A stretch of DNA of 64,000 nt from Natrialbaceae archaeon AArc-T1-2 (GTDB lineage: Archaea > Halobacteriota > Halobacteria > Halobacteriales > Natrialbaceae), in contig NZ_CP127174.1 in NCBI RefSeq assembly GCF_030273315.1, forward strand, positions 992,001 to 1,056,000. The letters are read 5' to 3'. Shown here piece after piece: positions 49,703 to 59,203 of this stretch; position 1 is the stretch's first letter, and each line of letters starts with the position of its first letter. The translations under genes were made by a program, and so were the position numbers. The notes below the pieces were generated by a model, which had not been told where the DNA came from, ran no database searches, and worked only from the letters and a program-made list of their open reading frames with translations.

Positions 49703-50590
49703 TCACAGCCAGGGAGACCGCCCCGAGGTGTCCGTGCTGTCGTCACCTGGATACGGTTTCTCGAGGCCGTCGTCGTCTTCGAGATCCTCGGCCTCCTCGT
49801 CCGGACGCGAGTGCGAATCGCCCGTCCAGGTTCCGTCGGCGATGAGGCGGTCGAACAGCGAGCCGTCGACGTCGGGATCGAACGCGAAGACGGCGGCGAT
49901 GGCGAGTACGGCAAGCGGCGCGTTGCCGAAGGGCATTCCCAAAAGCGAGAGGGGGAGTAGCCCCAGTGCGACGGCGCTCCCGAAGCGGAATCGGTCGATA
50001 TCCAGGTACTCCCGCAGGTACGGACCGGAGAGTGCGACCGCGAGCGCGGAGCCGACGCCGACGACCGCCGACAGCGTGGCGTAGGCGACGAGCGTCGGCT
50101 CCGCAAGCAGCGTCAGCGATGCGCCGGCGGGGTCGAAACTGGCGAGGAGCCCGAGCCCGATGATGACGGGCGGGCTGGGCAGGTAGTTGCCGACGGTCGC
50201 GCTCGCGGTCTGGGCGGCGATTGCAGCGATGACGACGGCGGCGAATCGTTCGAAGATCACGATGTCGAGTACACTCGCGATCGCCGGAGCGAGTGCCGCC
50301 TGGACGGCCGCGAGAACGATAAGTGGCAGGCCGACGGCGAGGACGATCCAGGCCTGTTCGCGCGGCGTTCCGTCCATGTCGGCGAGGATTACGGCGACGG
50401 TCGCACTCCCGCCGAAGATGAGCAACCCGACCTGGATCGCGCCGAGCGGATCGGCCAGCGCGCCACCGAGGATGAGTGCGGGAAAGACCCCGTCGATCAG
50501 GGGTAGCCCCATCACGAGCGCGAGCAGCCGTCCGTCGGCACCGACGAGGCGCTCGAACCGGAGGGCGACCGGATGCTGTGACGTGCTCAT
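49703..50590 (-). CDS. Conserved haloarchaeal membrane protein (295 aa, possibly DUF5794)
   Basis: About eight transmembrane helices, for example FGGSATVAVILADMDGTPRE and LGLLPLSLLGMPFGNAPLAV, with an acidic disordered C-terminal tail. No transport or enzyme motif is recognised; the family number is from memory. The 3' end lies close to the tRNA-Trp gene. Confidence 0.6.
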   Translation of the reverse strand: MSTSQHPVALRFERLVGADGRLLALVMGLPLIDGVFPALILGGALADPLGAIQVGLLIFGGSATVAVILADMDGTPREQAWIVLAVGLPLIVLAAVQAALAPAIASVLDIVIFERFAAVVIAAIAAQTASATVGNYLPSPPVIIGLGLLASFDPAGASLTLLAEPTLVAYATLSAVVGVGSALAVALSGPYLREYLDIDRFRFGSAVALGLLPLSLLGMPFGNAPLAVLAIAAVFAFDPDVDGSLFDRLIADGTWTGDSHSRPDEEAEDLEDDDGLEKPYPGDDSTDTSGRSPWL

Positions 50591-51062
50591 CGGCTACGGA
50601 CGATGGCCGTCACCCGCGGCCGGTGGGCGATATCTCGAGCGACGTCGCACTCCGATCGACCGGTCGAGCGAGCGCTCGTTGCCCTGCACTGTGAGTTTAC
50701 GTTTTTCGAATGTGTTCCCGAAGGTAAACGCGGCGTCGGAGTCGAAACTCGTCCGGCCTGCGATACGGGACTCACTGAAACTCACAGCGCGCATACCAGT
50801 TCGGTCGACGCGTCTGGCAATAAACGTTGTGTGGCAAGCGGGAACACTGTACTACGGTCGTGGCCCGAACCGGTGGAAAAAGTCAGGTATCGTCCACCGA
50901 ACGTGTTCGACGGTGGACGGATTCGAGTATTGGCACAGTCGGTATCGAGTTCGACCGCATCCGGAAGCGTTCGTGTTCGTCGAAACCCACCGGTCGATGC
51001 AGATGCGGATACGACAGCATTCGTCTCGCAACGTTTTTCCCGTCCGACGGCGGACGGTTTAC
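50591..51062. promoter_or_regulatory. Intergenic region upstream of guaB
   Basis: About 470 bases with no convincing gene on either strand. A hairpin with 9-bp arms CGTCCACCG (50891-50899) and CGGTGGACG (50911-50919) around an 11-base loop is the most evident structure. Together with a T-rich stretch near 51034 it may act as a promoter or leader for guaB. Confidence 0.5.
50891..50919 (+). repeat. 9-bp stem hairpin before guaB
   Basis: CGTCCACCG and its complement CGGTGGACG with an 11-base loop; located about 145 bases upstream of the guaB ATG. Confidence 0.6.
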
Positions 51063-52565
51063 ATGGCGAACGACGTTCCCGAGCACGAGCCCTATTCTTC
51101 GAAACTCGAGGTACCGGAGGCGCTGACGTTCGACGACGTTCTGTTGCGGCCCAAAGAGAGCCGAGTCGAACCCGACGACGCGGATCTCTCCTCGCGGGTC
51201 TCGAAAAACGTCGAGGTGTCGGTACCGATCATCTCGGCGGCGATGGACACCGTTACGGAAAGCGACATGGCAATCGCGATGGCTCGCCACGGCGGCCTCG
51301 GCGTGCTCCATCGGAACATGACCGTCGATCGGATGGTCGAGGAGATCGAACGCATCAAACGCGCCGACGAACTCATCATCCCTCTCGAGGAGGTCGTCAC
51401 GGCCGATCCGGAGATGACCGTCCGCGAGGTCGACGAGATGATGATCCGAGAGGGCGTCGGCGGCGCGCCGGTCGTCAACACGAACGGCGAGGTGCTCGGT
51501 ATCATCTCGAGTACGGACATTCGACCTCACCTCGAGGTCAACGAGGACGACCCGGTCACCGAGGCGATGACCGACGAGGTTATCACCGCCCCCGAGGACA
51601 TCGACGCCCGCGAGGCGTTCGATCTGATGTACGACCACAAGATCGAACGCGTCCCGGTCGTCGACGAGGAGAACCTGCTGGTGGGACTGGTGACGATGCA
51701 GGGCATCCTCCAGCGTCGGGAGTACAAGCAGGCCGCCCGCGACGAGGCGGGGCGGCTTCGCTGTGGCGCCGCTGTTAGCCCGTTCGAACCCGAACGTGCG
51801 ACCGCCGCCGACGAGGCAGGTGCGGACGTGCTCTTTATCGACACCGCACACGCACACAACCGGAACGTAATCGACGGTGCCCGCGAGATCAAGGAGTCGG
51901 TCGACGCCGACGTGGTCGTCGGCAACGTCGGCACGCGCGAAGCGGCCGCGGACCTGATCGACTTCGCAGACGGGATCAAGGTCGGAATCGGTCCCGGATC
52001 GATCTGTACGACCCGCGTCGTCTCGGGGGCGGGAATGCCCCAGATCACGGCGATCGCCCAGGTCGCAGACGTCGCGAGCGAACACGACGTGCCGGTGATC
52101 GCCGACGGCGGCATCCGCTACTCCGGCGACGCGATCAAGGCGGTCGCGGCCGGTGCCGACGCCGTCATGCTCGGATCGTACTTCGCGGGGACGGACGAGG
52201 CCCCCGGCCGCGTCGTTACGATGAACGGAAAGAAGTACAAACAGTACCGCGGCATGGGTAGCGTCGGCGCAATGAAATCCGGCGACAGCGACCGCTATCT
52301 CAAGGACGATCCCGAAGACGACGACGAGTACGTCCCCGAAGGCGTCGAGGCGGCGACGCCATACAAGGGAACGCTCGAGTCCGAGCTCCACCAGCTCGCC
52401 GGCGGTATGCAGTCGGGGATGGGTTACGTCGGCGCGGGGACGATCCCCGGGTTCAAAGAGCGAAGCGAGTTCGTCCGGGTCTCCGCAGCGGGCCAGACCG
52501 AGAGCCACGCCCACGACGTGGTTATCACCGACGAAGCACCGAACTACTCGCCGAACGAGGAGTGA
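51063..52565 (+). CDS. guaB: Inosine-5'-monophosphate dehydrogenase
   Basis: Predicted 500 residues from ATG 51063. The catalytic loop is [17 protein letters not shown] with the nucleophilic Cys, preceded by FIDTAHAHN, then [20 protein letters not shown] and the flap [13 protein letters not shown]. Two CBS domains occupy about residues 95-215 ([20 protein letters not shown] and the second with [16 protein letters not shown]). It converts IMP to XMP. The open frame continues upstream but the extension is not coding. Confidence 0.96.
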   Translation: MANDVPEHEPYSSKLEVPEALTFDDVLLRPKESRVEPDDADLSSRVSKNVEVSVPIISAAMDTVTESDMAIAMARHGGLGVLHRNMTVDRMVEEIERIKRADELIIPLEEVVTADPEMTVREVDEMMIREGVGGAPVVNTNGEVLGIISSTDIRPHLEVNEDDPVTEAMTDEVITAPEDIDAREAFDLMYDHKIERVPVVDEENLLVGLVTMQGILQRREYKQAARDEAGRLRCGAAVSPFEPERATAADEAGADVLFIDTAHAHNRNVIDGAREIKESVDADVVVGNVGTREAAADLIDFADGIKVGIGPGSICTTRVVSGAGMPQITAIAQVADVASEHDVPVIADGGIRYSGDAIKAVAAGADAVMLGSYFAGTDEAPGRVVTMNGKKYKQYRGMGSVGAMKSGDSDRYLKDDPEDDDEYVPEGVEAATPYKGTLESELHQLAGGMQSGMGYVGAGTIPGFKERSEFVRVSAAGQTESHAHDVVITDEAPNYSPNEE

Positions 52566-52575
52566 TACTATCGGA

Positions 52576-52590
52576 CGTCACTGTGTGACG
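52576..52590 (+). terminator. Hairpin after guaB (first)
   Basis: CGTCAC and GTGACG with a 3-base loop (TGT) start ten bases after the guaB stop. Confidence 0.45.
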
Positions 52591-52616
52591 GTTCTCGCCA
52601 CCCCGTGGCGGGGAGA
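52591..52616 (+). terminator. Hairpin after guaB (second)
   Basis: CGCCAC and GTGGCG around loop CCC, extended by TTCTC/GAGAA-like arms with a bulge. Tandem with the previous hairpin; a possible transcription stop, although without a T-run. Confidence 0.45.
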
Positions 52617-52702
52617 ATCGTTCACGACGTACGTCCGGCAGTATGACGCCACCACAGACGAGAACGGTAACACATACGGTCGTCCGGCACCCACGTGCGA
52701 CT

Positions 52703-53179
52703 GTGAACCGCCGTACAGTACTTCGGTCTGCCGGCGCTCTCGGGGCGATCGGACTCGCGGGCTGTCTCGGAGACGTCGGCGTCGAAAGCCCGGTCCCGAT
52801 CGAGGTCTACAACGAAGCCGACCGCACGTTCAACGTACAACTCGAGGCCCACGAACGGGGAATGGATCGTCAGACCTACGACGAGAGCATCGCGATGACA
52901 CCTGGCGAACGGGCGATCCCCGGACGGCTGGAGCGAGGCGAACAGCGGTTTCGCGTGGTCCGCCACGGAGACGACGAATACGACGACTTAGTCGAGACGG
53001 GAACGATCACCTCGGAGACACAGCTCGTCGTCGTCAGGGTGTACGACGACTCACTCGAGCTCGAAATCGACGACGGCGACGGCGATGCGAAAAACGAGAC
53101 GAGACGAAACGGCGGGAACGAGACGAGACGAAACGGCGGGAACGAGACGGACGCGACGAGCGACGACGCCGACGAGTAG
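52703..53179 (+). CDS. Tat-exported lipoprotein with acidic repeat tail
   Basis: Predicted 158 residues from GTG 52703 (VNRRTVLRSAGALGAIGLAG with Arg-Arg and lipobox Cys). The mature part is beta-rich (IEVYNEADRTFNVQLEAHER) and ends in an Asp/Arg/Asn-rich tail with the repeat NETRRNGG twice. The longer frame from 52643 is unlikely. Substrate or role unknown. Convergent with the YcaO gene. Confidence 0.72.
   Translation: MNRRTVLRSAGALGAIGLAGCLGDVGVESPVPIEVYNEADRTFNVQLEAHERGMDRQTYDESIAMTPGERAIPGRLERGEQRFRVVRHGDDEYDDLVETGTITSETQLVVVRVYDDSLELEIDDGDGDAKNETRRNGGNETRRNGGNETDATSDDADE
53093..53149 (+). repeat. 24-bp tandem repeat within the lipoprotein tail
   Basis: A 24-base unit (beginning AACGAGACGAGACGAAAC) fills 53093-53116 and 53117-53140, with a partial third copy to 53149. 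Encodes NETRRNGG repeats. Confidence 0.85.
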
Positions 53180-54901
53180 TCAGGGGTAGGGGTGAAACGC
53201 CCGCTCGAGTCGCGGTTCGAACCCGAGTTCCGGCGGCACGGTTCGTGCTCGTTCTCCGAAGTACGGCTCGTCGGTAAACAGCGGCTGTGCGCCCGGAACG
53301 ACGACCCGAACGGCCTCGAAACCGAGCCGGCTGACGTCACGGGTCGTAAGCCGCGTGGCGTACGGCGTTAGCCCGGCGGCGTCCGTTCTCTCGATCAGTT
53401 CCTCGAGCGCGTCACGACCCGTCGGGACGGTGTCGGGACCGACGGCGTCGGCGTCGATCGACCGCTCGACGTCGACGAACGACCGGGCGGGCTCGGGGAA
53501 CTCGGCGTACGCTCCGATCGCCGCGCCGGCGTCGGCGGCGTCGTCGGGACCGATCGAACGCAGCTCCATCCAGTTTTGCAGCGCCTCCGCGAGTGCGGAG
53601 CGGGCCGCGGCGGCGACATCGAGGTCGGCCGCGGAGCCGGCTGCAAACCGCGGCCACTCACCCTCCCGATGGACGGCGACGGCGACGACGGGGACGTCGA
53701 CGTCCTGTGTGACGAGAAGCGGCGTCACCGATAGCCCCTCGCTGCGGGCGCGTTTCGTGAGCGTCGTGACGCCCTCGTCGTCTGTCTCGAGCGCGAGCGG
53801 CTCGTACGTCGAGTACCACGCGAGCATCGTCGCGTCGCGTTCGAGGACCTCGGTCAGGCCCGATCGCAGGGCGTCGACCGTCGACGAGCCGAGGCCGAGC
53901 CCGGTCGTGATCGCGGGCACGAGCCCCTCGCCGGGCTGGGGGAACTGTACCGCGGCAGCAGGCACGTGCGTCGTCTCGCCGGTCGCGAGGTTTTCGCCGT
54001 CGACCCACCGATACTCCGCCGCGGGATCGAACTCGAGGGCGTTGTCCGGGCGGACCAGGTCGGTCGGGGAGACGACGGACGCGAGGTCGTCGGCGCTCGC
54101 GTGGACGAAGTCGTCCTCGCGATAGACGCCCGCACAGTAGCGCTCGAGGGCCTCGCCGACGGCTTTCATCAACGCGGCGTTCCAGTCGGCGTCGACGCCG
54201 GCGGCCTGGGTCGGCGCGCTCGCGTCGCTGAACCCCTCGGTCTCGGCGTTCGTCGCGAGGTAGTACGGAGCCGGGAACGACTCGAGTTCGCCGATGCTGC
54301 GGACGATGCCGACTCGGTCGTCGATGGCGGCTTCGGCGCGTTCGACTGCCGTCTCGAGGTCGACGTCGTCGTCGTCGCGCTCGAGGCTGCGGTCCCGGTC
54401 GGCGTCGTCACACGAACAGCCGGGGACGGACAGAACGCGTCGACGGGTGTGGGGGAGTTCGAGAACGTGGCCCACGATGGACGGCTCCTCGCCCGAGAAG
54501 AGCCGGACGCACTCTCTGCCCGCGATCGCTCCGGCCAGTCGGGCCGTGCTTCGGTCGGTACTCGGTTTCTCGGCGAGTGCTGTCGCGTTCGCACCGACGC
54601 GTGCGTCGAGACAGTCGAAACAGCCCGTCTTCGGGGCGAAGCCGGAGATGGCCGCGTCGACGTCGGCGAGTGGATGGCCGCCGACGCCGCCGATTTCGAC
54701 AGCGATCCACGGGGTGTTTCCTGCAAGCGCCGCGTCGTTCGCGCTCCGGATCGATTCCGCGCCGGCGACGTCGCTGACGACGGCAAAGCGGGCGTTTTCG
54801 ACGTCGGCCGGGTCAGCATCCCGGACCGTGACGTCGACGTCCGAGAGCGCGGCCACGACGGCCTCGCGAATCGGGTCTTCCGCGACGACGTGTACGTCCA
54901 T
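53180..54901 (-). CDS. YcaO protein with N-terminal Cys-rich E1-like domain (TOMM-type)
   Basis: A 573-residue protein. The N-terminal 170 residues have the pattern of an E1-like docking domain with Cys pairs GCFDCLDARVG and GCSCDD. The YcaO domain (about 190-573) begins at VGIVRSIGELESFPAPYYLA and has GVDADWNAALMKAVGEALER as its ATP-binding segment, and ends with FHPYP, a C-terminal motif reminiscent of the azoline-forming PxPxP type. YcaO enzymes activate peptide amides with ATP to make azolines or thioamides. No precursor peptide, leader or oxidase gene is obvious nearby. Function in haloarchaea is unknown. Confidence 0.85.
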   Translation of the reverse strand: MDVHVVAEDPIREAVVAALSDVDVTVRDADPADVENARFAVVSDVAGAESIRSANDAALAGNTPWIAVEIGGVGGHPLADVDAAISGFAPKTGCFDCLDARVGANATALAEKPSTDRSTARLAGAIAGRECVRLFSGEEPSIVGHVLELPHTRRRVLSVPGCSCDDADRDRSLERDDDDVDLETAVERAEAAIDDRVGIVRSIGELESFPAPYYLATNAETEGFSDASAPTQAAGVDADWNAALMKAVGEALERYCAGVYREDDFVHASADDLASVVSPTDLVRPDNALEFDPAAEYRWVDGENLATGETTHVPAAAVQFPQPGEGLVPAITTGLGLGSSTVDALRSGLTEVLERDATMLAWYSTYEPLALETDDEGVTTLTKRARSEGLSVTPLLVTQDVDVPVVAVAVHREGEWPRFAAGSAADLDVAAAARSALAEALQNWMELRSIGPDDAADAGAAIGAYAEFPEPARSFVDVERSIDADAVGPDTVPTGRDALEELIERTDAAGLTPYATRLTTRDVSRLGFEAVRVVVPGAQPLFTDEPYFGERARTVPPELGFEPRLERAFHPYP

Positions 54902-54966
54902 ACCGGCGACTATACGGCCGAACGTAAGTCAGTGAAGGTTTTCGACCGGTCTCTCGGTACGCTCTG

Positions 54967-55419
54967 CTACGCGGTCGACTCGCGGTCCTCGTCGCGAAGT
55001 CGCTCGAGGACCTCCTCGGCGTTTTCGATCGCCTGCTCTTTTTTCGCGGGGTAGGCCTCGACTTTCGCCCGGAACGTGATTCCGTCGCCGAGGCGGACCT
55101 CCCCTTCGAAAGCCGCCTGTTTGTCTAGCGTTACGAACAGTTCGGTGTTCTCGGTAACCCGCTGGTCGAGTTCCGCGAGCAGCCGGTCGAGTTCCGCGAG
55201 ATCCGCCAGTCGCGAGAGGACGTACCGGACGTCGTCGGCGTTCTCGACGCGGGCCGAGAGGACGAGGATGCGGTCGCCGTAGTGACCTTCGGTCTCGGCG
55301 CGATCTATCTCGAACTCCTCGGGTAGGAACGTTCGAAGCGCCTCCTCGACGCGTTTCTCGTCCTCGGTGGCGTAACAGAACGCTCGCAGGTCGACGTAGT
55401 GAAGCGGGATCTTGGGCAT
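54967..55419 (-). CDS. Archaeal RNA-binding protein (PF01877-like)
   Basis: Predicted 150 residues from ATG 55419 (MPKIPLHYVDLRAFCYATED). Alpha/beta fold with FVTLDKQAAFEGEVRLGDGI and an acidic C terminus. Resembles a family of archaeal RNA-binding proteins sometimes annotated as exosome-related. Evidence is similarity from memory. Confidence 0.7.
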   Translation of the reverse strand: MPKIPLHYVDLRAFCYATEDEKRVEEALRTFLPEEFEIDRAETEGHYGDRILVLSARVENADDVRYVLSRLADLAELDRLLAELDQRVTENTELFVTLDKQAAFEGEVRLGDGITFRAKVEAYPAKKEQAIENAEEVLERLRDEDRESTA

Positions 55420-55448
55420 CGACGGGAAAGCCGTAGCAGGTCGGGTGA

Positions 55449-55646
55449 TTACTCTTCGGTGTCGTCGCCGTCGGCGGCTGCGAGAGCGTCTTCGGGAACG
55501 CCGGTCTCCTGACCATCCTCGAAGCTGATCGTGTAGGTGACGTCGCCGAACATCGACTCCATCGTCTGAGTGACGGTTCCGACTTCGCCGTCGAACTCGC
55601 TGTGCTCGTCGTGTAAGACGACGCGGTCGTCTTCCTCGAAGCTCAT
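55449..55646 (-). CDS. Small DUF1918-like (KOW/SH3-type) protein
   Basis: A 65-residue protein: MSFEEDDRVVLHDEHSEFDG and GTVTQTMESMFGDVTYTISF suggest a small beta-barrel, with an acidic C-terminal tail. Upstream of the RNA-binding protein gene on the same strand. Role unknown. Confidence 0.62.
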   Translation of the reverse strand: MSFEEDDRVVLHDEHSEFDGEVGTVTQTMESMFGDVTYTISFEDGQETGVPEDALAAADGDDTEE

Positions 55647-55735
55647 AGTCGCAGTTCCCCGGCATGGGGTAAAAAGGGACTGATTCGAATCGTCCGGTCG
55701 ACAGGATGACTTGCCTTCGCGTCGTCGTCTCTCCC

Positions 55736-56899
55736 ATGACCGACGACGAGTTTCGGTTCGAGACGCGATCGATCCACGCCGGCCAGGAGCCCGATCCGGA
55801 GACGGGCGCGTTGATGACGCCCATCCACGCCAACTCCACCTACGAACAGGACGCCCCCGGCGAACACCGCGGCTACGAGTACTCCCGGACCGGCAACCCC
55901 ACACGTGCTGATCTCGAGGAGAACCTCGCGAGCCTCGAGAATGCCGAGTACGGCCGGGCCTTCGCCTCGGGAATGGCCTCGATCAACACCGTACTCAACC
56001 TGCTCGAGGCTGGCGATCACGTCGTCACCGGAACCGACGTCTACGGCGGCACTCACCGCATCTTCACGCAGGTCTACGAGGAGTACGACCTCGAGTTCAG
56101 CTTCGTCGACATGACCGACCTCGAGGCGATCGAGGCGGCGTGTCGTCCCGAGACCGAACTGCTCTGGCTCGAGACGCCGACGAACCCGCTCATGTCGATC
56201 GTCGACGTCGAGGGCGCAGCCGAGATCGCCCACGCGAACGACGCCATCTGTGCGATCGACAACACCTTCGCGACGCCGTACCTCCAGCGCCCGCTCGAAC
56301 TCGGTGCCGACGTCGTCTCGCACTCGCTGACGAAGTACCTCGGCGGTCACTCCGATGTCGTCGGCGGGGCGCTCGTGACGAACGACGAAGACCTCGACGA
56401 GCGCTTCGGCTTCTACCAGAACGCCGTCGGCGCGACCCCCGGCCCCTTCGAGTGTTTTCTCGTCCTCCGGGGAACGAAGACCCTGCCCGTTCGCATGGGT
56501 CGTCACTGCGAGAACGCCCGCGCGATTGCCGACTGGTTGCAGGACCACCCCGACGTCTCCCGGGTCTACTACCCCGGCCTCGAGAGCCACCCCGGCCACG
56601 AACTCGCCCGCGAACAGATGGACGACTTCGGCGGGATGTTGAGTTTCGAACTCGATGCGACGCTCGAGGAGACGAGCGAGGTCGTCTCCGCGACGGAGGT
56701 CTTTACCCTCGCGGAGAGCTTAGGCGGCGTCGAGAGTCTGATCGAACAGCCTGCGCCGATGACCCACGCCGCCATTCCACGGGAGGAACGCCTCGCGGCC
56801 GGGCTCACCGACGGCCTGATCCGGGTTAGCGTCGGTATCGAGCACGTCGACGACTTGATCGGCGATCTGGAGGGGGCGTTCGAGGCGGGACTCGAGTAA
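55736..56899 (+). CDS. Cystathionine gamma-synthase/lyase family PLP enzyme
   Basis: Predicted 387 residues from ATG 55736 (an ATG ten codons earlier is possible). PLP features are [35 protein letters not shown] and the Schiff-base Lys in [20 protein letters not shown]. It transfers sulfur between homoserine esters and cysteine, or cleaves cystathionine; direction cannot be told from sequence. It stands alone. Confidence 0.9.
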   Translation: MTDDEFRFETRSIHAGQEPDPETGALMTPIHANSTYEQDAPGEHRGYEYSRTGNPTRADLEENLASLENAEYGRAFASGMASINTVLNLLEAGDHVVTGTDVYGGTHRIFTQVYEEYDLEFSFVDMTDLEAIEAACRPETELLWLETPTNPLMSIVDVEGAAEIAHANDAICAIDNTFATPYLQRPLELGADVVSHSLTKYLGGHSDVVGGALVTNDEDLDERFGFYQNAVGATPGPFECFLVLRGTKTLPVRMGRHCENARAIADWLQDHPDVSRVYYPGLESHPGHELAREQMDDFGGMLSFELDATLEETSEVVSATEVFTLAESLGGVESLIEQPAPMTHAAIPREERLAAGLTDGLIRVSVGIEHVDDLIGDLEGAFEAGLE

Positions 56900-56982
56900 T
56901 TGCTATACCGGGAGGGCGCCATAGAACGGTTCGCGTCCTCTCTGCGACTACCCGACGAACGGTAAATACAGCTGACTCACTT

Positions 56983-57089
56983 ACTGCTCGCTTCGCTCGC
57001 AGTGCGTTCGTCATCTCGCAGAGAGACGCGCTGTCGCGCGTCTCGGACGGCGAACTGTCTACTGGGAAACTGCGAGCGAAGCGAGCAGT
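56983..57089. repeat. 21-bp perfect inverted repeat with nested hairpin
   Basis: The arm at 56983-57003 (starts ACTGCTCGCTTCGCTCGCAG) is fully complementary to the arm at 57069-57089. Within the 65-base loop GAGACGCGC (57023-57031) and GCGCGTCTC (57036-57044) form a second 9-bp stem. Each outer arm also folds back on itself (GCTCGC/GCGAGC). Lies after the cystathionine gene and before a small membrane protein gene. Confidence 0.85.
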
Positions 57090-57153
57090 TTGCACACCTA
57101 CGTATCGGTTGGTTCATCGAAACAGAGGTGAAAACAACGGCAATGGACTGCTT

Positions 57154-57372
57154 CTATCGATCGTCGGCGAGCGTCGCTTCGATCCTCGACAACCGTTCGA
57201 CGACGTTGTACAACATCCAGAGGACGACCACGAGGAGCAAGAGGATCGCAAGCGAGAGGACGTCGCCGGCCCAGATCGCATACAGGATCAGGAACGGAAG
57301 CAACAGTCCGCCGATCGCAACGGAGAGGAACACCCACGGCGAGTATATCCACGGCGAGTTCGTTCCGGTCAT
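57154..57372 (-). CDS. Two-helix small membrane protein (72 aa)
   Basis: Helices SVAIGGLLLPFLILYAIW and LLLLVVVLWMLYNVVERLS. ATG 57372 is 21 bases from a perfect 12-bp palindrome GAACAATTGTTC (57393-57404) which overlaps the expected TATA position. Function unknown. Confidence 0.6.
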   Translation of the reverse strand: MTGTNSPWIYSPWVFLSVAIGGLLLPFLILYAIWAGDVLSLAILLLLVVVLWMLYNVVERLSRIEATLADDR

Positions 57373-57392
57373 CGCCCGATAGTTCGCCTGTC

Positions 57393-57404
57393 GAACAATT
57401 GTTC
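57393..57404. promoter_or_regulatory. 12-bp palindrome at promoter position
   Basis: GAACAATTGTTC, at -21 to -32 relative to the small membrane protein ATG (57372, minus strand). Could be an operator covering the promoter. Confidence 0.4.
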
Positions 57405-57536
57405 TTTCGATGGTCGTCCAGTACCGAACGTGGAACCGGGTGGCGAAGGCGGCTGCGTCTGCGGGTCCGATCGTGCGCTCGGCCTCGAGCGGACACTACC
57501 ACCCCTCCGATCGCCATCGACCCGACGGTGCCACGA

Positions 57537-58751
57537 TCACATGACCCGATCCTGGAGATCCTCGTGGTGCTTGACGTTGTAGACGAGCGTGACCTCCTCG
57601 GTCGTCGGCGTCCCGACACAGGTGAGCCGGAATCCTTTCTCCTCGACTTCCTCGTCGCTCAGCTGCCGGTTCTCGTCCATCTCGAGGTCGCCCTCGAGGA
57701 CGGCGGCGGTACAGTCCACACAGCCGCCGACGCGACAGTAAAAGGGCCAGTCTTCTCCCTCGGCCTCGGCAGCATCGAGGACGTACTCGCCCTGTTCGAC
57801 CTCGAGGGTGCCGTAGGCGTCTTCCCCGAGGTCGGCCTCGGCGGCCTGCTCGAAGAGGTCCTCGTCCTCGAGCGACCAGCCCTGCTCTTCGAGCACCTGG
57901 TAGTCGAGGTACTCGACGGTCGTCGTCGGTCCTGGCTCCGGCCGGACGCCGGTCACGGGGACGGTGGCGAAGCGAACGACCCGCTCCGTGGTGCTCCCGA
58001 GCAGGTACCGGCCGAGACCGGTCCGACCGTGCGTGCCCATGACGATCGCGTCCACGTCGTGTTCGGTCGCGTACGCGAGGATCGCCTGGTGCGTTCGGCC
58101 GGGGACGACCGCGGTGTGGATCGTCTCCAGGTCGGTCCCCTGTGCTCGCTCGAGGACGTCGTCGATGGCGTCGGTTCCGATCTCCTCGCCGGGGGCGACC
58201 TCGACCGTCTCGCGCTCGCCGGCCAGCAGGGCGTCGGTCACGTGAACGACGTGTAGCGTCGCCCCCGCTTCCGTCGCGAGCTCGATCGCGTGATCGGTGG
58301 CTGCGGTTGCGCTGTCGCTGCCGTCGGTCGCGACCAGCACCCGCTCGAGGTCCGGTCTCGGGTCGGCTCCCTCGGTAACTGTCACCACCGGAAGCGGCGA
58401 CTCGCGCAGGAGTTCTTCGGCGACGCTGCCCAGCAGGAATCGATCCAGTCCGCTTCGACCCTGGGTTCCCATCACGATACAGTCGACGTCGTGATCGGTC
58501 GCGTACTCGATGACGGTCTCGGCGACGGACGCCTCCCGATCGAGAATCTCCGTCGTCGCGTCGACGCCGCGTTCGGTCGCGTGCTCGGCAACAGCGTCGA
58601 CCGCGCGCTCGGCGCGCTCGCGATCGTCGTCCTCGAGGACGGTGGCGACGGAGAGATCGGCACCGAAACGTCGTGCTAACTCGCATGCGTGCTCGCCTGC
58701 GCGCTCTGCGATCCGGCTTCCGTCCGTCGGAGCGAGAATCCTGTCGTACAT
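57537..58751 (-). CDS. Fusion of two universal stress protein domains and a [2Fe-2S] ferredoxin
   Basis: Predicted 404 residues from ATG 58751. Usp domain 1 (about 1-140) has [20 protein letters not shown]; Usp domain 2 (about 145-275) has [20 protein letters not shown], both with ATP loops. The last 127 residues from [20 protein letters not shown] to the end are a complete halophilic plant-type ferredoxin with iron ligands CRVGGCVDC and a further Cys in RLTCVG. Single ferredoxins of this type carry electrons for 2-oxoacid oxidoreductases in haloarchaea; fusion to a stress-sensing nucleotide-binding pair is unusual. Confidence 0.9.
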   Translation of the reverse strand: MYDRILAPTDGSRIAERAGEHACELARRFGADLSVATVLEDDDRERAERAVDAVAEHATERGVDATTEILDREASVAETVIEYATDHDVDCIVMGTQGRSGLDRFLLGSVAEELLRESPLPVVTVTEGADPRPDLERVLVATDGSDSATAATDHAIELATEAGATLHVVHVTDALLAGERETVEVAPGEEIGTDAIDDVLERAQGTDLETIHTAVVPGRTHQAILAYATEHDVDAIVMGTHGRTGLGRYLLGSTTERVVRFATVPVTGVRPEPGPTTTVEYLDYQVLEEQGWSLEDEDLFEQAAEADLGEDAYGTLEVEQGEYVLDAAEAEGEDWPFYCRVGGCVDCTAAVLEGDLEMDENRQLSDEEVEEKGFRLTCVGTPTTEEVTLVYNVKHHEDLQDRVM

Positions 58752-58920
58752 CGTCCTGATTCGATACACTGTCTCGGCGTATCAATCGTGGGGGTGTCAC
58801 ACGATCCGACGAGTGATCGTGGTCCGATCACCGGCTGCGCTCGACGTGCCCCTCTGCTGTGAACCGCGAACAGTGTTAATACTGGGACCCCTTCTACGTC
58901 CATTGGTTACTGGGAAAGGG

Positions 58921-58928
58921 TTTAAATA
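58921..58928 (+). promoter_or_regulatory. TATA box of the Hsp20-like/cdc48 operon
   Basis: TTTAAATA, centred about 30 bases before ATG 58955; the transcript is nearly leaderless. Confidence 0.55.
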
Positions 58929-58954
58929 CTGTCAGTGCTTACCTCGAGTTAGTA

Positions 58955-59203
58955 ATGAAGATCGAGCACCTCGCCCGCGACGACGGGCAGATGGCACGAC
59001 AGTACGACTACGGCGACGAGACGATCGTGGCCGTCGACTTCGGCGCGGTCGAGGCCGACGCGGCCGTCGACGTCGTCGACGACACCGTGATCGTCGTCTT
59101 CGAGGACGACCAGCGCGAGCTCGAGCTCCCGGCCGACGTCGGAGACGCGCAAGCGTTTATGAAAAACGGTGTCCTCACTATCGAGGTGGAGGGCGACGCA
59201 TGA
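58955..59203 (+). CDS. Hsp20-like small protein coupled to cdc48
   Basis: Eighty-two residues with an alpha-crystallin-like end: [20 protein letters not shown] then TIEVEG, as in small heat-shock proteins. It overlaps the Cdc48 start by ATGA, so the two are translated together. It may deliver substrates or be a regulator. Family membership is tentative. Confidence 0.62.
   Translation: MKIEHLARDDGQMARQYDYGDETIVAVDFGAVEADAAVDVVDDTVIVVFEDDQRELELPADVGDAQAFMKNGVLTIEVEGDA

Noticed and set aside
50187..51062. Long 5' extension of guaB frame
   Set aside because: The added residues are basic and antisense to the membrane protein gene; IMP dehydrogenase starts at ATG 51063.
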